A DNA stretch of 28,272 nt from Bacillota bacterium (GTDB lineage Bacteria; Bacillota_E; RBS10-35; JAJYVN01). Below the pieces are notes generated by a model. It was not told the origin of the DNA, did no database searches, and saw nothing but the letters and a program-made list of their open reading frames with translations. Position numbers and translations under genes: made by a program. This document shows, piece after piece, positions 15,127 through 23,313 of this stretch. Location: NCBI GenBank assembly GCA_021846605.1, contig JAJZWQ010000021.1, positions 1 through 28,272 of the forward strand. The letters run 5' to 3'. Every line of letters starts with the position of its first letter. Within the stretch, counting starts at the first letter, position 1.

Positions 15127-16713
15127 ATGTACGTCAACACCAACGTCGCGGCGATGAACGCCTTGCTGAACCTTGAGAATACGCAGACACAGATGACCGG
15201 CACCCTGCAGCAGCTGTCCTCGGGCTACCGCATCAACACGGCGGCCAACGACCCGGCCGGGCTGGCCATCAGCCAGCAGATGCAGTCCCAGATCGACGGC
15301 CTCAAGCAGGCCTACACCAACTCCCAGAGCGGCGTGAGCCTGCTGCAGACCGCCGACGGCGCCCTGGGCCAGATCCAGAACATCCTGCAGTCGATGCGTT
15401 CCCTGGCCAGCGAGGCCGCCACCTCGACGATGAACAACACGGACACCGCGAACCTGCAGACCGAGATGAACCAGTACGCCAAAGAAATCACGCAGATCTC
15501 GAACACGACCCAGTTCAACAACATCAACCTGCTGGGCGGCGCCTTCGGGACGGCCAACAACCCCGAGCAGATCCAGATCGGCGCCAACCAGGGCCAGACG
15601 CTGGGCATCACCCTGGGCGCCGCCGACGCCTACACCCTGGGCATCACGGCCCAGAGCGCGACGGTCTCCAACAGCGGCCAAAACGTGCTCGACACCGGCC
15701 AGGCCATCAACGTGGCCGGCGCCACCCCGGGTGACGCCTATTCGGTGGGTGCGACCGTCACCCCCTGGAGCGTGTCGGTCGCCAACGACAGCGGCGGCAT
15801 CTTTTCTGGAGCCACCGTGGGCAACACAGGCGGGGTTTCGCTGACCAGCGCCCAGACCGCAACCGTCCAGGTGCTCACCGCCGGGTCGTCCACGTCGAGC
15901 ACGCCCGCGAAGATCGCCGTCACCGCCAACGGCGTCACCACCGACTACACTGCGACCAACAACAGCTCGACGGCGTCGGACTTCTCCGCCGTCAAGATCG
16001 GCGGCAACGCCTTCACGCTGACCGGGCTGGTGACGGGCACCGCGGGTGACAGCGCCACCGTGACGATCAACCCGACCCAGACCGCCTTCACCGTCTCGGA
16101 CACCACCAGCGGCGGGTCGGGCTCGGTGACCACCAACGGCGTGATCGCCACCGACCAGCAGCAGTCGGTCAGCATGAACAACGGCAACACGAGCTTCACG
16201 TTCTCGGTCAACAGCACGCTGGCCAACGAGACCACCGGCCCTAGTACCGGCTACACCACCGGGACGATCAGCGAGACTGGTGGCACCGGCACCGGCACCA
16301 TCGCCGCCCCGGCAGCCCTGACCTCCGCGACCCTGGCGGTCGCCACGACGGGCAACGCCGGCAGCGGGGTCAACGGGGTGCTGTCCACGCAGGCCAGCGC
16401 CGGTTCGGGCGCGATCAACATCGAGAGCGTCTCCAACGCCCAGGCCGCCCTGTCCGTGATCGACACCGCGATCAACAGCCTGTCCACCGAGCGCGCCAAC
16501 GTCGGCGCCTACCAGAACCGCCTGAACTTCGCCTCCAGCAACGACCAGACGTCCCAGCAGAACCTGACCGCGGCCCGCGCCGGCATCATGGACGCCAACA
16601 TGGCCCTGCAGATGGCCAAGCTCTCCAAGGAGCAGGTGCTCCAGCAGTCCGGTGTGGCCATGCTGGCCCAGGCCAACCAGGTGCCCCAGGCCCTGCTCAA
16701 GCTCCTGCCCTAG
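15127..16713 (+). CDS. hag: Flagellin
   Basis: The product is the filament subunit, 528 aa, with no signal peptide. It would be exported through the flagellar type III system. Residues ~1-150 are the conserved D0/D1 helices (QQLSSGYRINTAANDPAGLA; IQNILQSMRSLASEA). Residues ~427-528 are the C-terminal D1/D0 partner, ending QANQVPQALLKLLP. The central ~270 residues are a Thr/Ser/Gly/Asn-rich, beta-type hypervariable insert, making this clearly longer than the ~300-aa Bacillus Hag. Cysteine is absent, as usual. It has its own near-consensus sigma-D promoter and a strong hairpin after its stop. The only nearby motility genes are fliD and a FliT-like gene, so the main flagellar operon lies elsewhere. 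Thr/Ser richness would allow O-glycosylation, but that is inference. Confidence 0.96.
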   Translation: MYVNTNVAAMNALLNLENTQTQMTGTLQQLSSGYRINTAANDPAGLAISQQMQSQIDGLKQAYTNSQSGVSLLQTADGALGQIQNILQSMRSLASEAATSTMNNTDTANLQTEMNQYAKEITQISNTTQFNNINLLGGAFGTANNPEQIQIGANQGQTLGITLGAADAYTLGITAQSATVSNSGQNVLDTGQAINVAGATPGDAYSVGATVTPWSVSVANDSGGIFSGATVGNTGGVSLTSAQTATVQVLTAGSSTSSTPAKIAVTANGVTTDYTATNNSSTASDFSAVKIGGNAFTLTGLVTGTAGDSATVTINPTQTAFTVSDTTSGGSGSVTTNGVIATDQQQSVSMNNGNTSFTFSVNSTLANETTGPSTGYTTGTISETGGTGTGTIAAPAALTSATLAVATTGNAGSGVNGVLSTQASAGSGAINIESVSNAQAALSVIDTAINSLSTERANVGAYQNRLNFASSNDQTSQQNLTAARAGIMDANMALQMAKLSKEQVLQQSGVAMLAQANQVPQALLKLLP

Positions 16714-16728
16714 TCCGCGTCCCGCAGG

Positions 16729-16758
16729 GGCGTGGAGGGCCGCGGGGCCTTCCACGCC
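16729..16758 (+). terminator. Strong hairpin after flagellin
   Basis: Thirteen-base arms at 16729-16741 (GGCGTGGAGGGCC) and 16746-16758 (GGCCTTCCACGCC) enclose a 4-base loop GCGG, with one G-T wobble. There is no T-run, so it may act as a partial terminator or 3' stabiliser that makes flagellin mRNA far more abundant than fliD. Confidence 0.65.
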
Positions 16759-16779
16759 GCGGCGTTCCCGAGGTTGAGG

Positions 16780-16801
16780 GCGCCCGCCCGCCGGCGGGCG
16801 C
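16780..16801 (+). promoter_or_regulatory. Second hairpin abutting the fliD ribosome site
   Basis: Perfect 9-base arms GCGCCCGCC (16780-16788) and GGCGGGCGC (16793-16801) enclose the loop CGCC. The right arm ends directly against the GGGAAGG ribosome site of fliD (16802-16808), so folding could limit ribosome access or block processive transcripts arriving from flagellin. Confidence 0.45.
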
Positions 16802-16816
16802 GGGAAGGTGGGCGCC

Positions 16817-18274
16817 ATGGGAAGCATCGGAGGCACCACGGGCAGCAACACCCCGAGCGTGTGGAACAACCCGCAGATCCTGGGGGCGATGCTGCCCAAC
16901 GTCAACCTCTCCGCGCTGCAGCAGGCCATGCAGGCCCAGTTGTTGGAGGACGAACAGCCCCTGGCGAACATGTCGACGCAGCTCTCCACCCTGCAGCAGC
17001 AACTCTCGGCCTGGCAGGCGGTCTCCACGGACCTGGGTCAGATCCAGTCCGCCGTCCAGCAACTGGGCGGCTCCACACTGTATCAGGGGATCAGCGCCAC
17101 CAGCAGCAACACCAGCACCGTCACCGCCCAGACGGTCGCGGGGGCCACGGGGTCGCCCGGAAGCTACCAGGTGCTGGTGAACAACCTGATGCAGTCCGAG
17201 ATCGACAACTCGAACCCCCAGACCGGGGACCAGACGGCGCTGGGACTGCAGGGGAGCTTTGGGATCAACGGCCAGACCGTCACGGTCACCAGTTCGGATA
17301 CCCTGGCGCAGCTGGCGCAGAACATCAACGCCGCCGACGCCGGCGTCACCGCCACGGTGCTGCCGACGACGGTGAGCGGCGCCACGCAGTATGTGCTGAA
17401 CATCGCCTCCACGGCGGGCAAGGCCATCACCTGGTCGGACCCCAACGGGATCCTGGGTGGCCTGGGGATCGAGACGGGCGGGACGCCCACCAACCAGGTG
17501 CAGGCGGCCAAGGCGGCCAGCTTCACGATCAACGGCGTGCAGCAGACCAGCAGTACCAACACCGTCTCCTCCTCGATCCCCGGCGTCACGCTCCAGTTGG
17601 TGTCGCCCAGCACGAACCCTGTGCAGGTGACGGTCTCCCAGAACCGCAGCGCGATCACCGCGGCGGCGGGCCAACTGGCCACCGCCTACAACGGCCTGCT
17701 GGCGGCGCTCAACAAGTACGCGGGCCAGGGGGGCGTGCTGGAGGGCAACGCCGGCCTGCTGGGGCTGTCCGGGACCCTGCAGCAGGCCCTCACGGCCACC
17801 AACCCGGCCCAGCCAAACGGCTACCAGGCCCTGGCCCAGATCGGAGTCACGCTCACGGCGCCGGTCGGCGCGCCCAACCAGTTGCAGTTGAACGTCAGTA
17901 GCGCCCAGTTCGGGCAGGCCCTCCAGGACAACCCCCAGGCCGTGGCCTCCCTGTTCAGCGCCACGAACGGGGGCATCGCCTCGCTGCTGAACACGGACCT
18001 GACCAGCTACATCGGCGGCACCGGCAGCGTGACATCGACCATCTCGTCGCTCAAGTCCCAGATCCAGAGCCTTTCCAACCAGATCAACAACCCGCAGAGC
18101 GCGATCAACCAACAGATCACCCAGCAACAGAAGATCCTGCAGAATCAGTTCCAGCAGATGTTGCAGGCCATGCTCAGCGCGCAAACCCAGTCGCGGCAGA
18201 TCAGCGACTTCGTCAACACCCAGTTCGGCTCGTCGTCCTCGGGGTCGCAGGGGAGCAGCAACCAGGGTGGCTGA
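16817..18274 (+). CDS. fliD: Flagellar filament cap protein FliD (HAP2)
   Basis: FliD caps the growing filament and helps flagellin fold into place. The 485-aa product has the HAP2 N-terminal region (~residues 60-150: LSTLQQQLSAWQAVSTDLGQ; TSNTSTVTA-like beta stretch) and a C-terminal helical part (~395-475) with IQSLSNQINNP and QQQKILQNQFQQMLQAM, the typical end that pairs with HAP3. It is rich in Gln, Ser, Thr and Asn and has no Cys. ATG 16817 is preferred, with GGGAAGGTG 7 bases upstream; GTG 16808 is in frame. It follows flagellin after two hairpins and overlaps the start of the GNAT gene. Confidence 0.92.
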   Translation: MGSIGGTTGSNTPSVWNNPQILGAMLPNVNLSALQQAMQAQLLEDEQPLANMSTQLSTLQQQLSAWQAVSTDLGQIQSAVQQLGGSTLYQGISATSSNTSTVTAQTVAGATGSPGSYQVLVNNLMQSEIDNSNPQTGDQTALGLQGSFGINGQTVTVTSSDTLAQLAQNINAADAGVTATVLPTTVSGATQYVLNIASTAGKAITWSDPNGILGGLGIETGGTPTNQVQAAKAASFTINGVQQTSSTNTVSSSIPGVTLQLVSPSTNPVQVTVSQNRSAITAAAGQLATAYNGLLAALNKYAGQGGVLEGNAGLLGLSGTLQQALTATNPAQPNGYQALAQIGVTLTAPVGAPNQLQLNVSSAQFGQALQDNPQAVASLFSATNGGIASLLNTDLTSYIGGTGSVTSTISSLKSQIQSLSNQINNPQSAINQQITQQQKILQNQFQQMLQAMLSAQTQSRQISDFVNTQFGSSSSGSQGSSNQGG

Positions 18275-18803
18275 TACACCGGAACAGCACATGGTCACGC
18301 TGCGCCCCGCGATGGCGGGCGACGGCGAGATGCTGGTCTTGCTGCTGCAGGCGGCGGGGGCCGACGGCATGCTGGGCATCGAGACCGCCACTCTGGATCC
18401 CGCCCGCGAGGCGGAGCGGCTGGGTGCCCTCGACCTGTCTCAATGCTGCGTCCTGGCGGCTGCGGGCGACCAGGGGCCGGTGGGCTTCGCCATGGCGGTG
18501 CGCGGCAGTGGGCCGGCGCTGGCCCACACCGCCGTCGTCTCGGTGGTGGTGGCCCCCGGCTGCCGTCGGCACGGGGTGGGGCGCCTCCTGCTGCAGGGCA
18601 TGACCGCCTGGGCCCGCGCCGCGCAGGTGCGCAAGCTCTGCGCCAGCGCCTACGCGTCCAACCGGGGCGCCCGCGGCCTGTTCACCCGAGCCGGCTACAC
18701 CGTCGAGGGCGTGCGCCAGCGGCAGTTGGCGCTCGGGGACACCTTCGACGACGAGGTGTGGTTTGGGCTGTGGCTCGCCCCGGCCGAGGGGGCGGCGCCA
18801 TGA
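18267..18803 (+). CDS. GNAT family N-acetyltransferase
   Basis: The product has 178 aa. It shows the acetyl-CoA binding motif A as VSVVVAPGCRRHGVGRLLL near residue 92 (the R/Q-x-x-G-x-G/A loop) and a motif B segment, SAYASNRGARGLFTRAGY. The protein begins near VTLRPAMAGD, the usual first strand. GTG 18267 overlaps the fliD stop by 8 bases; ATG 18291 is an alternative start closer to the family norm. Members acetylate amines on proteins, antibiotics or sugars, and the substrate here is not evident. Being embedded between fliD and a FliT-like gene with overlapping codons suggests a motility-related job, such as modifying flagellin or a flagellin sugar. That is inference only. Confidence 0.85.
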   Translation: MADTPEQHMVTLRPAMAGDGEMLVLLLQAAGADGMLGIETATLDPAREAERLGALDLSQCCVLAAAGDQGPVGFAMAVRGSGPALAHTAVVSVVVAPGCRRHGVGRLLLQGMTAWARAAQVRKLCASAYASNRGARGLFTRAGYTVEGVRQRQLALGDTFDDEVWFGLWLAPAEGAAP

Positions 18804-19081
18804 CCCCCTTGGCCCCCGACCTGGCATCGCTGCGCGCGGCCCTGCGGGCCCAGTTGGCGGCGGCGGAACGCGAGGACTGGGCGGAGGTCGTCGGGCGGGC
18901 CGCCACCGTCCGCGCGGAACTGGCGCGGCCCCGCCCGCAGACCTGTGCGCGGGCCGCCCTCCTGGAGGTGGCCCACCTGCAGATCCAGTTGGACACCCTG
19001 CTCGCCCGCCGCGTGGCGGCGCAGGCCCGGGCCCTGGAGTCGGTCCAGGCCGCCCACGCCTACAGCACCCTGTCGCGCTGA
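18800..19081 (+). CDS. Small helical protein, candidate FliT-like flagellar chaperone
   Basis: The product has 93 aa, is almost entirely predicted helix and rich in Ala, Arg and Leu, with no membrane segment. The ATG overlaps the GNAT stop in ATGA, so it is translationally coupled to the fliD-GNAT pair. Its size, position downstream of fliD and an AAEREDWAEVVGRAATV segment recall FliT chaperones of Bacillota, which bind FliD and carry a similar E-D-W stretch followed by a helix. Sequence conservation in FliT is low, so the call rests mainly on context. It ends 2 bases from the convergent divIVA gene. Confidence 0.5.
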   Translation: MTPLAPDLASLRAALRAQLAAAEREDWAEVVGRAATVRAELARPRPQTCARAALLEVAHLQIQLDTLLARRVAAQARALESVQAAHAYSTLSR

Positions 19082-19083
19082 CT

Positions 19084-19611
19084 TCAACTATCCCCGCTGG
19101 TGGCCACCTGCGTATCGCCGGCGCTGCCCTGGGCGGGCAGATGCACGCCGCGCCCCCGTCCATCGGGGGGCGGGATGTCGCGTCGCACGATCTCCAACTG
19201 GGCCTCAAGCTGGCTGCGCACTTGGGCGCGGAAGGCCTGGGCCTCACGGTGCGCCTGCGCGACCTGGGCGTCCAACTCGCGCAGGCGCGCCTCGCCGCCC
19301 CTGGTGCGGCGCACGGCCTCGTCCTCGGCCTCTCGGATGATCAACTGCGCCTCCTTGCGCGCGTTCTCCTTGACCTCCTCGGCCGTCCCCTGCGCCACCA
19401 CGAGCGCATTGTGCAGCGTGGTCTCCAGCTGCCGGTACTGCTCGACCCGTTCGCGCAGATCGTCCAGCTCTTCCTTGAACTCGGCGTTCTGCTTGAGGAG
19501 GGCCTCGAAGTCGGTCACGACCCGGTCCAGGAAGTCGTCCACCTCATCCTGGCTGTAACCGCGCAACACCACGCGAAATTCCTGGTTGTGAATGTCCAGC
19601 GGGGTCAGCAC
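19084..19611 (-). CDS. divIVA: DivIVA cell-division/polarity protein
   Basis: DivIVA binds curved membrane at septa and poles and guides division and, in Bacillus, chromosome anchoring during sporulation. The 175-aa product has the N-terminal lipid-binding region LTPLDIHNQEFRVVLRGYSQ and DEVDDFLDRVVTDFEALL. A long coiled coil follows to about residue 140, and then a short polar tail. Start GTG 19611 has an AGGAGGTG 8 bases upstream. It is the last gene of the ylm/division cluster. In Bacillus an ylmH gene lies between yggT and divIVA; it is absent here. Confidence 0.95.
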   Translation of the reverse strand: MLTPLDIHNQEFRVVLRGYSQDEVDDFLDRVVTDFEALLKQNAEFKEELDDLRERVEQYRQLETTLHNALVVAQGTAEEVKENARKEAQLIIREAEDEAVRRTRGGEARLRELDAQVAQAHREAQAFRAQVRSQLEAQLEIVRRDIPPPDGRGRGVHLPAQGSAGDTQVATSGDS

Positions 19612-19639
19612 GGTGGGGACACCTCCTGTGTTCCGCGGG

Positions 19640-19909
19640 TCAGGCCAACAGGTGCGGCAACAGCCAGCGGACCACCTGGATCAGCACCAAGAGGATCATC
19701 GGGGACAAGTCGAGCATCGCGCCGCCCGGCATGCGGGAACGGATGGGGTCGAGCAGGGGTTCGGTGACACGCGCCATCGACCGTTCGCACGTGGACAGAA
19801 AGCCGCTCTGGGACACCACGCCCGGTAGCCAACTGAAGATCGCCTGGATCAGGACGACCCAGAACAGGACGCTGAGTGCGGACTCAAGCGCCAGCAGTAG
19901 CGCGAACAT
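19640..19909 (-). CDS. yggT: YggT family membrane protein (YlmG)
   Basis: The product has 89 aa. Two hydrophobic segments (about 3-25 and 66-88) flank the conserved loop LIQAIFSWLPG and TEPLLDPIRSRMPGGAMLDLSP, the YggT signature. Homologues in bacteria and plastids influence division-site or nucleoid organisation, but the mechanism is unknown. GGGAGG lies 8 bases before the ATG. It is 28 bases upstream of divIVA and downstream of sepF, the conserved order in Bacillota. Confidence 0.93.
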   Translation of the reverse strand: MFALLLALESALSVLFWVVLIQAIFSWLPGVVSQSGFLSTCERSMARVTEPLLDPIRSRMPGGAMLDLSPMILLVLIQVVRWLLPHLLA

Positions 19910-19971
19910 CGCCGGTGCCTCCCTTCACCGCCCGGGGCTGCACCGGCCGCCCGTGCGGCAGCCGCCCGCCG

Positions 19972-20496
19972 TCAACCGTTTGTAGGCTTCCCCTCACGCT
20001 CCGCCATGCGCAGGCTGAGCGGAATGGTCACCTCGACCCCGGCCGGGACGAAGAGCACGATCTGGCCGATGCGGTGCATCTCCCCGCCCAGGGCGTACGC
20101 GGCGCCCATCAGGAAATTCACGATCCGCTGTCCCACCTCGTGGTCGAGCCCCTCCAGGTGCAGGATCACCGGCCGCCCGGTCTTGAGATGGTCGGCGCCC
20201 TCCTGGGCGTCCTCGAACCGGTGGGCCGCGACGACGACCATCCCGGGCAGCGCGGCCACCAGACGCGTGACGTTGCCGGACCGGCTCAGCCCCCGCACCT
20301 CCCCACGCTCCTCGGCCACGGCCGGCCGCGCCGCGTGGCTCGGGCGCCGCCGCTCCGGCTCGCCCCGCTCGGCGCGCGGGCGCAGCGCGCTGCCGCCGGC
20401 CACCGCCGCCACCGGCGCATCCTCCACCTCGGCCTCCTCATCCTCCTCCTCGAACCCCAGGAACGCCAGCATCCGGTCCCACATGCCGCCCGCCAT
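19972..20496 (-). CDS. sepF: Cell division protein SepF
   Basis: SepF anchors and bundles FtsZ at the division septum. The 174-aa product begins with an amphipathic, membrane-binding helix (MWDRMLAFLGF) and has an acidic, variable linker to about residue 75. The SepF domain follows (VVVAAHRFEDAQEGADHLKT; VILHLEGLDHEVGQRIVNFL; GGEMHRIGQIVLFVP). I choose ATG 20496 over the in-frame GTG 20505 because AAGGAG stands 8 bases before the ATG and overlaps the GTG region too closely. It lies between yggS and yggT in the conserved cluster. Confidence 0.94.
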   Translation of the reverse strand: MAGGMWDRMLAFLGFEEEDEEAEVEDAPVAAVAGGSALRPRAERGEPERRRPSHAARPAVAEERGEVRGLSRSGNVTRLVAALPGMVVVAAHRFEDAQEGADHLKTGRPVILHLEGLDHEVGQRIVNFLMGAAYALGGEMHRIGQIVLFVPAGVEVTIPLSLRMAEREGKPTNG

Positions 20497-20600
20497 TCCA
20501 TTCACTCCTTGCCAGCCATCCGTCGCGGCCCGGAACCTGCCGCGTTGACGACTGTCAGTTCAAGCCAGTCCCCCGCTTCCCTGCCTGCTGGCCCCCATTA

Positions 20601-21344
20601 TTACGGGATCGCGCCTGCGGCGGCGGCAAAAATCGCCCGGCCGACCCGAACCAACGTGGCGCCCTCCTCGATGGCCGCCTCAAAGTCTCCGCTCATCCCC
20701 ATGGACAGTTCGGGCAGGGGCACGCCGGCCCCGTCCTGCAGCCGGTCGCGCAGCGCCCGCAGGGCCGCGAAGACCGGCCGGGCGTCATCCGGGTCCCGGA
20801 CAGGCGGCCCGACGGTCATCAGACCCTCGGGGCGGAGGGCCGAGAGTTGCAGGACGCGTCGCAGCAGGGTGGCGGCCTCGGCCGCCGGAACGCCGCCCTG
20901 TCCCGAGCGCCCGGTGAGGCCCACCTGCAGCAGCACCGCCTGCACCGTTCCGGCGCGCTCCGCGGCGCGGGCCAGGCTCTCGGCCAACTCCGGCCGGTCC
21001 AGGCTGTGCACGAGCGCGAACCGCCCGACCACCGCCGCCGCCTTGTTGCGCTGCAACTGGCCGATCATGTGCCAGCGCGCCCCCGCCAACGCCGCCACCT
21101 TGGGCAGGGCCTCCTGGACCCGGTTCTCCCCCAAGTCGACCAGGCCGGCCGCCAGCGCCAGCCGCAACGCTGCCACCGGGTGCCCCTTGCCCACCCCGAC
21201 CAGGCGCACGCTGGCCGGGTCCCGACCCACCCGCGCCGCCGCCAGCGCCATGCGCGCCCGCACGGCGGTGATGGCCACCCCGATGACCGCCCCCTGTCCG
21301 TCCCCCCCCTCCGCCTCCAGCGCGCAACCCTCCCCGGCCATCAT
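20601..21344 (-). CDS. yggS: Pyridoxal phosphate homeostasis protein YggS/YlmE
   Basis: The product is a PLP-binding TIM-barrel protein that controls vitamin B6 and amino-acid pools; it is not known to be an enzyme. The product is about 247 aa. The PLP lysine is in VRLVGVGKGHPV. Other family blocks are LGENRVQEALPK, WHMIGQLQRNKA, VHSLDRPELA, LSMGMSGDFEAAI and TLVRVGRAIF. ATG 21344 overlaps the stop of the HlyD-like gene (ATGA), which favours it. The first ~25 residues are not conserved, so a start at the downstream GTG of VAITAVRARM is possible. It is part of the ylm cluster ahead of sepF. Confidence 0.93.
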   Translation of the reverse strand: MMAGEGCALEAEGGDGQGAVIGVAITAVRARMALAAARVGRDPASVRLVGVGKGHPVAALRLALAAGLVDLGENRVQEALPKVAALAGARWHMIGQLQRNKAAAVVGRFALVHSLDRPELAESLARAAERAGTVQAVLLQVGLTGRSGQGGVPAAEAATLLRRVLQLSALRPEGLMTVGPPVRDPDDARPVFAALRALRDRLQDGAGVPLPELSMGMSGDFEAAIEEGATLVRVGRAIFAAAAGAIP

Positions 21345-22519
21345 CGCGCCCCGCTCAGTACACGCGCAAGCAGCCAGGGATTCCGCAGGATGCTCGCCCC
21401 CGCCGGGATTCCGCGCACCGCGGTCCAACCGCCAGCGGTCCCCAGCACCCGCACCGCCTGACGTACGATCCGGCGCCCCGGTTCCACGCGCCAGACACTG
21501 GCACCGGCCGCCGTCGGGCGCACGGCCGTCTCCGGCACCAGCACCCCGCGCACGGCCGGGAGCGCCACCGTGGCCGGCGTGCGCGGTGGCGGGGCCGGCA
21601 CACCGGGGGCAGTGGTGGTGAACACGGCCACAAACGCGCCGTCCACCGCAGGGCCGGTGGCGGCCAACTGGGCGCTCTGCGCGGGGTGTCCGCCCCAGGC
21701 GACGCGCACACTGCCGCTGGCGGCCAGGGCCGAGCGCGCTACCGCCGGCAGCACGCACAGCCAGCGCCCGCCCCACGGGGTGCCCAGGACCCCCAGCGGC
21801 GCGCCCGCAGGGACGACGGCACCCACCGCAGCGGGGAGGACGGCCCCCGTCAACACCCCCGGCGGCAGGTCGGAATCGGCCGAGAGGCTGGTCAGCGCCA
21901 GCGCATCCCATCCCGGCCAGAACCATCCAGCCGCGGCCGCCCGCACCGGGCGCAGGGCAGGGGCCGCCGCGCGTGCCGCGGTGCACCCGCGCCAGCGGCA
22001 GAGCAGCGTGGCCAGCCCCCCAGGGGCGTACGCCGTGGTGACCACGCGCGGCCCCGTCCCCGTCCACAGCGCCCACACCGGCGGGGCGGACAGGGTCGGC
22101 GCGGCCTGGGGGCGGATCTGGGCCAGGACCGCTCCGGCGCTGACCATGCCGGATCCGGAGACCGTCATCAGGCGGCCGGCCACCGGGGCCTCCACCTCCT
22201 GGCCGGGATGCACGAAGGCCGCCGGCACGGTCCAGACCGGCCGCACCGTCCCCGGGCGCGCCGCCTGCGGGCGGCCCCAGCCGATGGCCAGGCGCGGACC
22301 GCCGGCCACCAGGCTGGCCGCCAGGATCACCGCTGGCGTCACCCAGGCCGGGCGCGCCCGCGGCGCGCGCCTCCCCCTCCGCACGAGTACCGCCCCCCGG
22401 CGGCCCGGCTTCGGCCCGGCCCCCCGGCTCCCTGCCCCGGTGGCCGGCGCAAGTTTCGCGCCCCTGGGCGGCTCATGGAGGACGGCGTCGAACCGCCTCA
22501 GGCGGACCCGTCCAGCCAT
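21341..22519 (-). CDS. HlyD-like/biotinyl-lipoyl membrane protein of the division cluster
   Basis: The product has 392 aa. The N-terminal ~55 residues are basic and rich in Arg, Pro and Gly. One membrane segment follows (~58-78, WVTPAVILAASLVAG), then an extracytoplasmic part. It contains a lipoyl-like hairpin (FVHPGQEVEAPVAGRLMTVS) and later beta-rich blocks (VPAGAPLGVLGTPWGGRWLC; ALPAVRGVLVPETAVRP), the pattern of HlyD-type adaptor proteins. The ATG is inside the end of pgeF (22-base overlap) and the stop overlaps the yggS start, so it is firmly in the operon. HlyD-like genes occur at this place in several clostridial genomes. No ABC or RND partner is adjacent, so export is not shown; an envelope or division role is as likely. 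Confidence 0.7.
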   Translation of the reverse strand: MAGRVRLRRFDAVLHEPPRGAKLAPATGAGSRGAGPKPGRRGAVLVRRGRRAPRARPAWVTPAVILAASLVAGGPRLAIGWGRPQAARPGTVRPVWTVPAAFVHPGQEVEAPVAGRLMTVSGSGMVSAGAVLAQIRPQAAPTLSAPPVWALWTGTGPRVVTTAYAPGGLATLLCRWRGCTAARAAAPALRPVRAAAAGWFWPGWDALALTSLSADSDLPPGVLTGAVLPAAVGAVVPAGAPLGVLGTPWGGRWLCVLPAVARSALAASGSVRVAWGGHPAQSAQLAATGPAVDGAFVAVFTTTAPGVPAPPPRTPATVALPAVRGVLVPETAVRPTAAGASVWRVEPGRRIVRQAVRVLGTAGGWTAVRGIPAGASILRNPWLLARVLSGAR

Positions 22520-23298
22520 AGCGACGCCTGCATACGTCCCGTGCGACCGGCATCGCGGCGGTGCGAGAAGAGCGTGTCCGGGTGACAGGCGGTGCAGATC
22601 CCGGCCACGTGGATGCGTTCGGCCCGCAGGCCCGCGTCCAGCAACCGCCGTCGGTTGGCCTCCCAGAGGTCCAGCCGGGCGTGCCCGGGCCGCGTGGCCG
22701 CCAGGACCGCGCGGCCCCACGGCACCCCCGCCGACAGCGGAGCGCTGACGGGCTCGTCCACCTCGTAGCAGCACGGTCCGATGGTGGGCGAGACCGCCGC
22801 GTGCATCTCGTCCGGACGGCTGCCGTAGCGTCGGGCCATCGCCGCCACCGCCGCGCCGACGATGTCGCCCACCGTGCCGCGCCAGCCGGCGTGACACAGC
22901 CCCAGGGCCCGGTGCCGGGGGTCGGCCAGGAAGATGGCGGCGCAGTCCGCGACCCCGATGGCCAGCGTCACCCCGGCGATGTCGGTGATCAGGGCGTCGG
23001 CGGTGCCGGCGTCCCCGCCGCGGTCCACCTCGAGCACCGCCGTCCCGTGCACCTGGTGCGCCCGCGCCACGGACTCGGGCGCGAACCCCCCGGCCCGCGC
23101 CAGGCGGATCCGGTTCTTTCGGACCCGCGCGGGCTCGTCCCCGACCGCCGCCGCCAGGTTCAGGCTGTCCCAGGGGGCAGGGCTGACCCCGCCCAGCCGC
23201 GAGGAGAACGCCGCGCCTACGCCGCAGGCCTCCAACGGCCCCACGCGCCACAGACCCATACCCCCGGGCCCTTGATCCCACCGCCACTGATCCGCCAC
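22498..23298 (-). CDS. pgeF: Purine nucleoside phosphorylase / polyphenol-oxidase-like LACC1 family (YlmD)
   Basis: The product has 266 aa. The family blocks are present: HQVHG, VADCAAIFL, LCHAGWRGTV, IGPCCYEV and ICTACHPDTLFSHRRDAGRT, which bring together the Zn-binding Cys and two His. Formerly called laccase-like or YfiH, the family has purine nucleoside phosphorylase and adenosine deaminase activity, and PgeF has been linked to editing of misincorporated peptidoglycan residues in E. coli. The start of the protein, MADQWRWDQG, follows the ylmC stop by 15 bases. It is the YlmD position of the Bacillus ylm cluster. Confidence 0.92.
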   Translation of the reverse strand: MADQWRWDQGPGGMGLWRVGPLEACGVGAAFSSRLGGVSPAPWDSLNLAAAVGDEPARVRKNRIRLARAGGFAPESVARAHQVHGTAVLEVDRGGDAGTADALITDIAGVTLAIGVADCAAIFLADPRHRALGLCHAGWRGTVGDIVGAAVAAMARRYGSRPDEMHAAVSPTIGPCCYEVDEPVSAPLSAGVPWGRAVLAATRPGHARLDLWEANRRRLLDAGLRAERIHVAGICTACHPDTLFSHRRDAGRTGRMQASLWLDGSA

Positions 23299-23313
23299 GC
23301 GCTCCCCCCGCCC

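Noticed and set aside
14782..17028. A 748-codon minus-strand frame antisense to flagellin
   Set aside because: It mirrors the flagellin codon pattern, resembles no protein and has no start signal.
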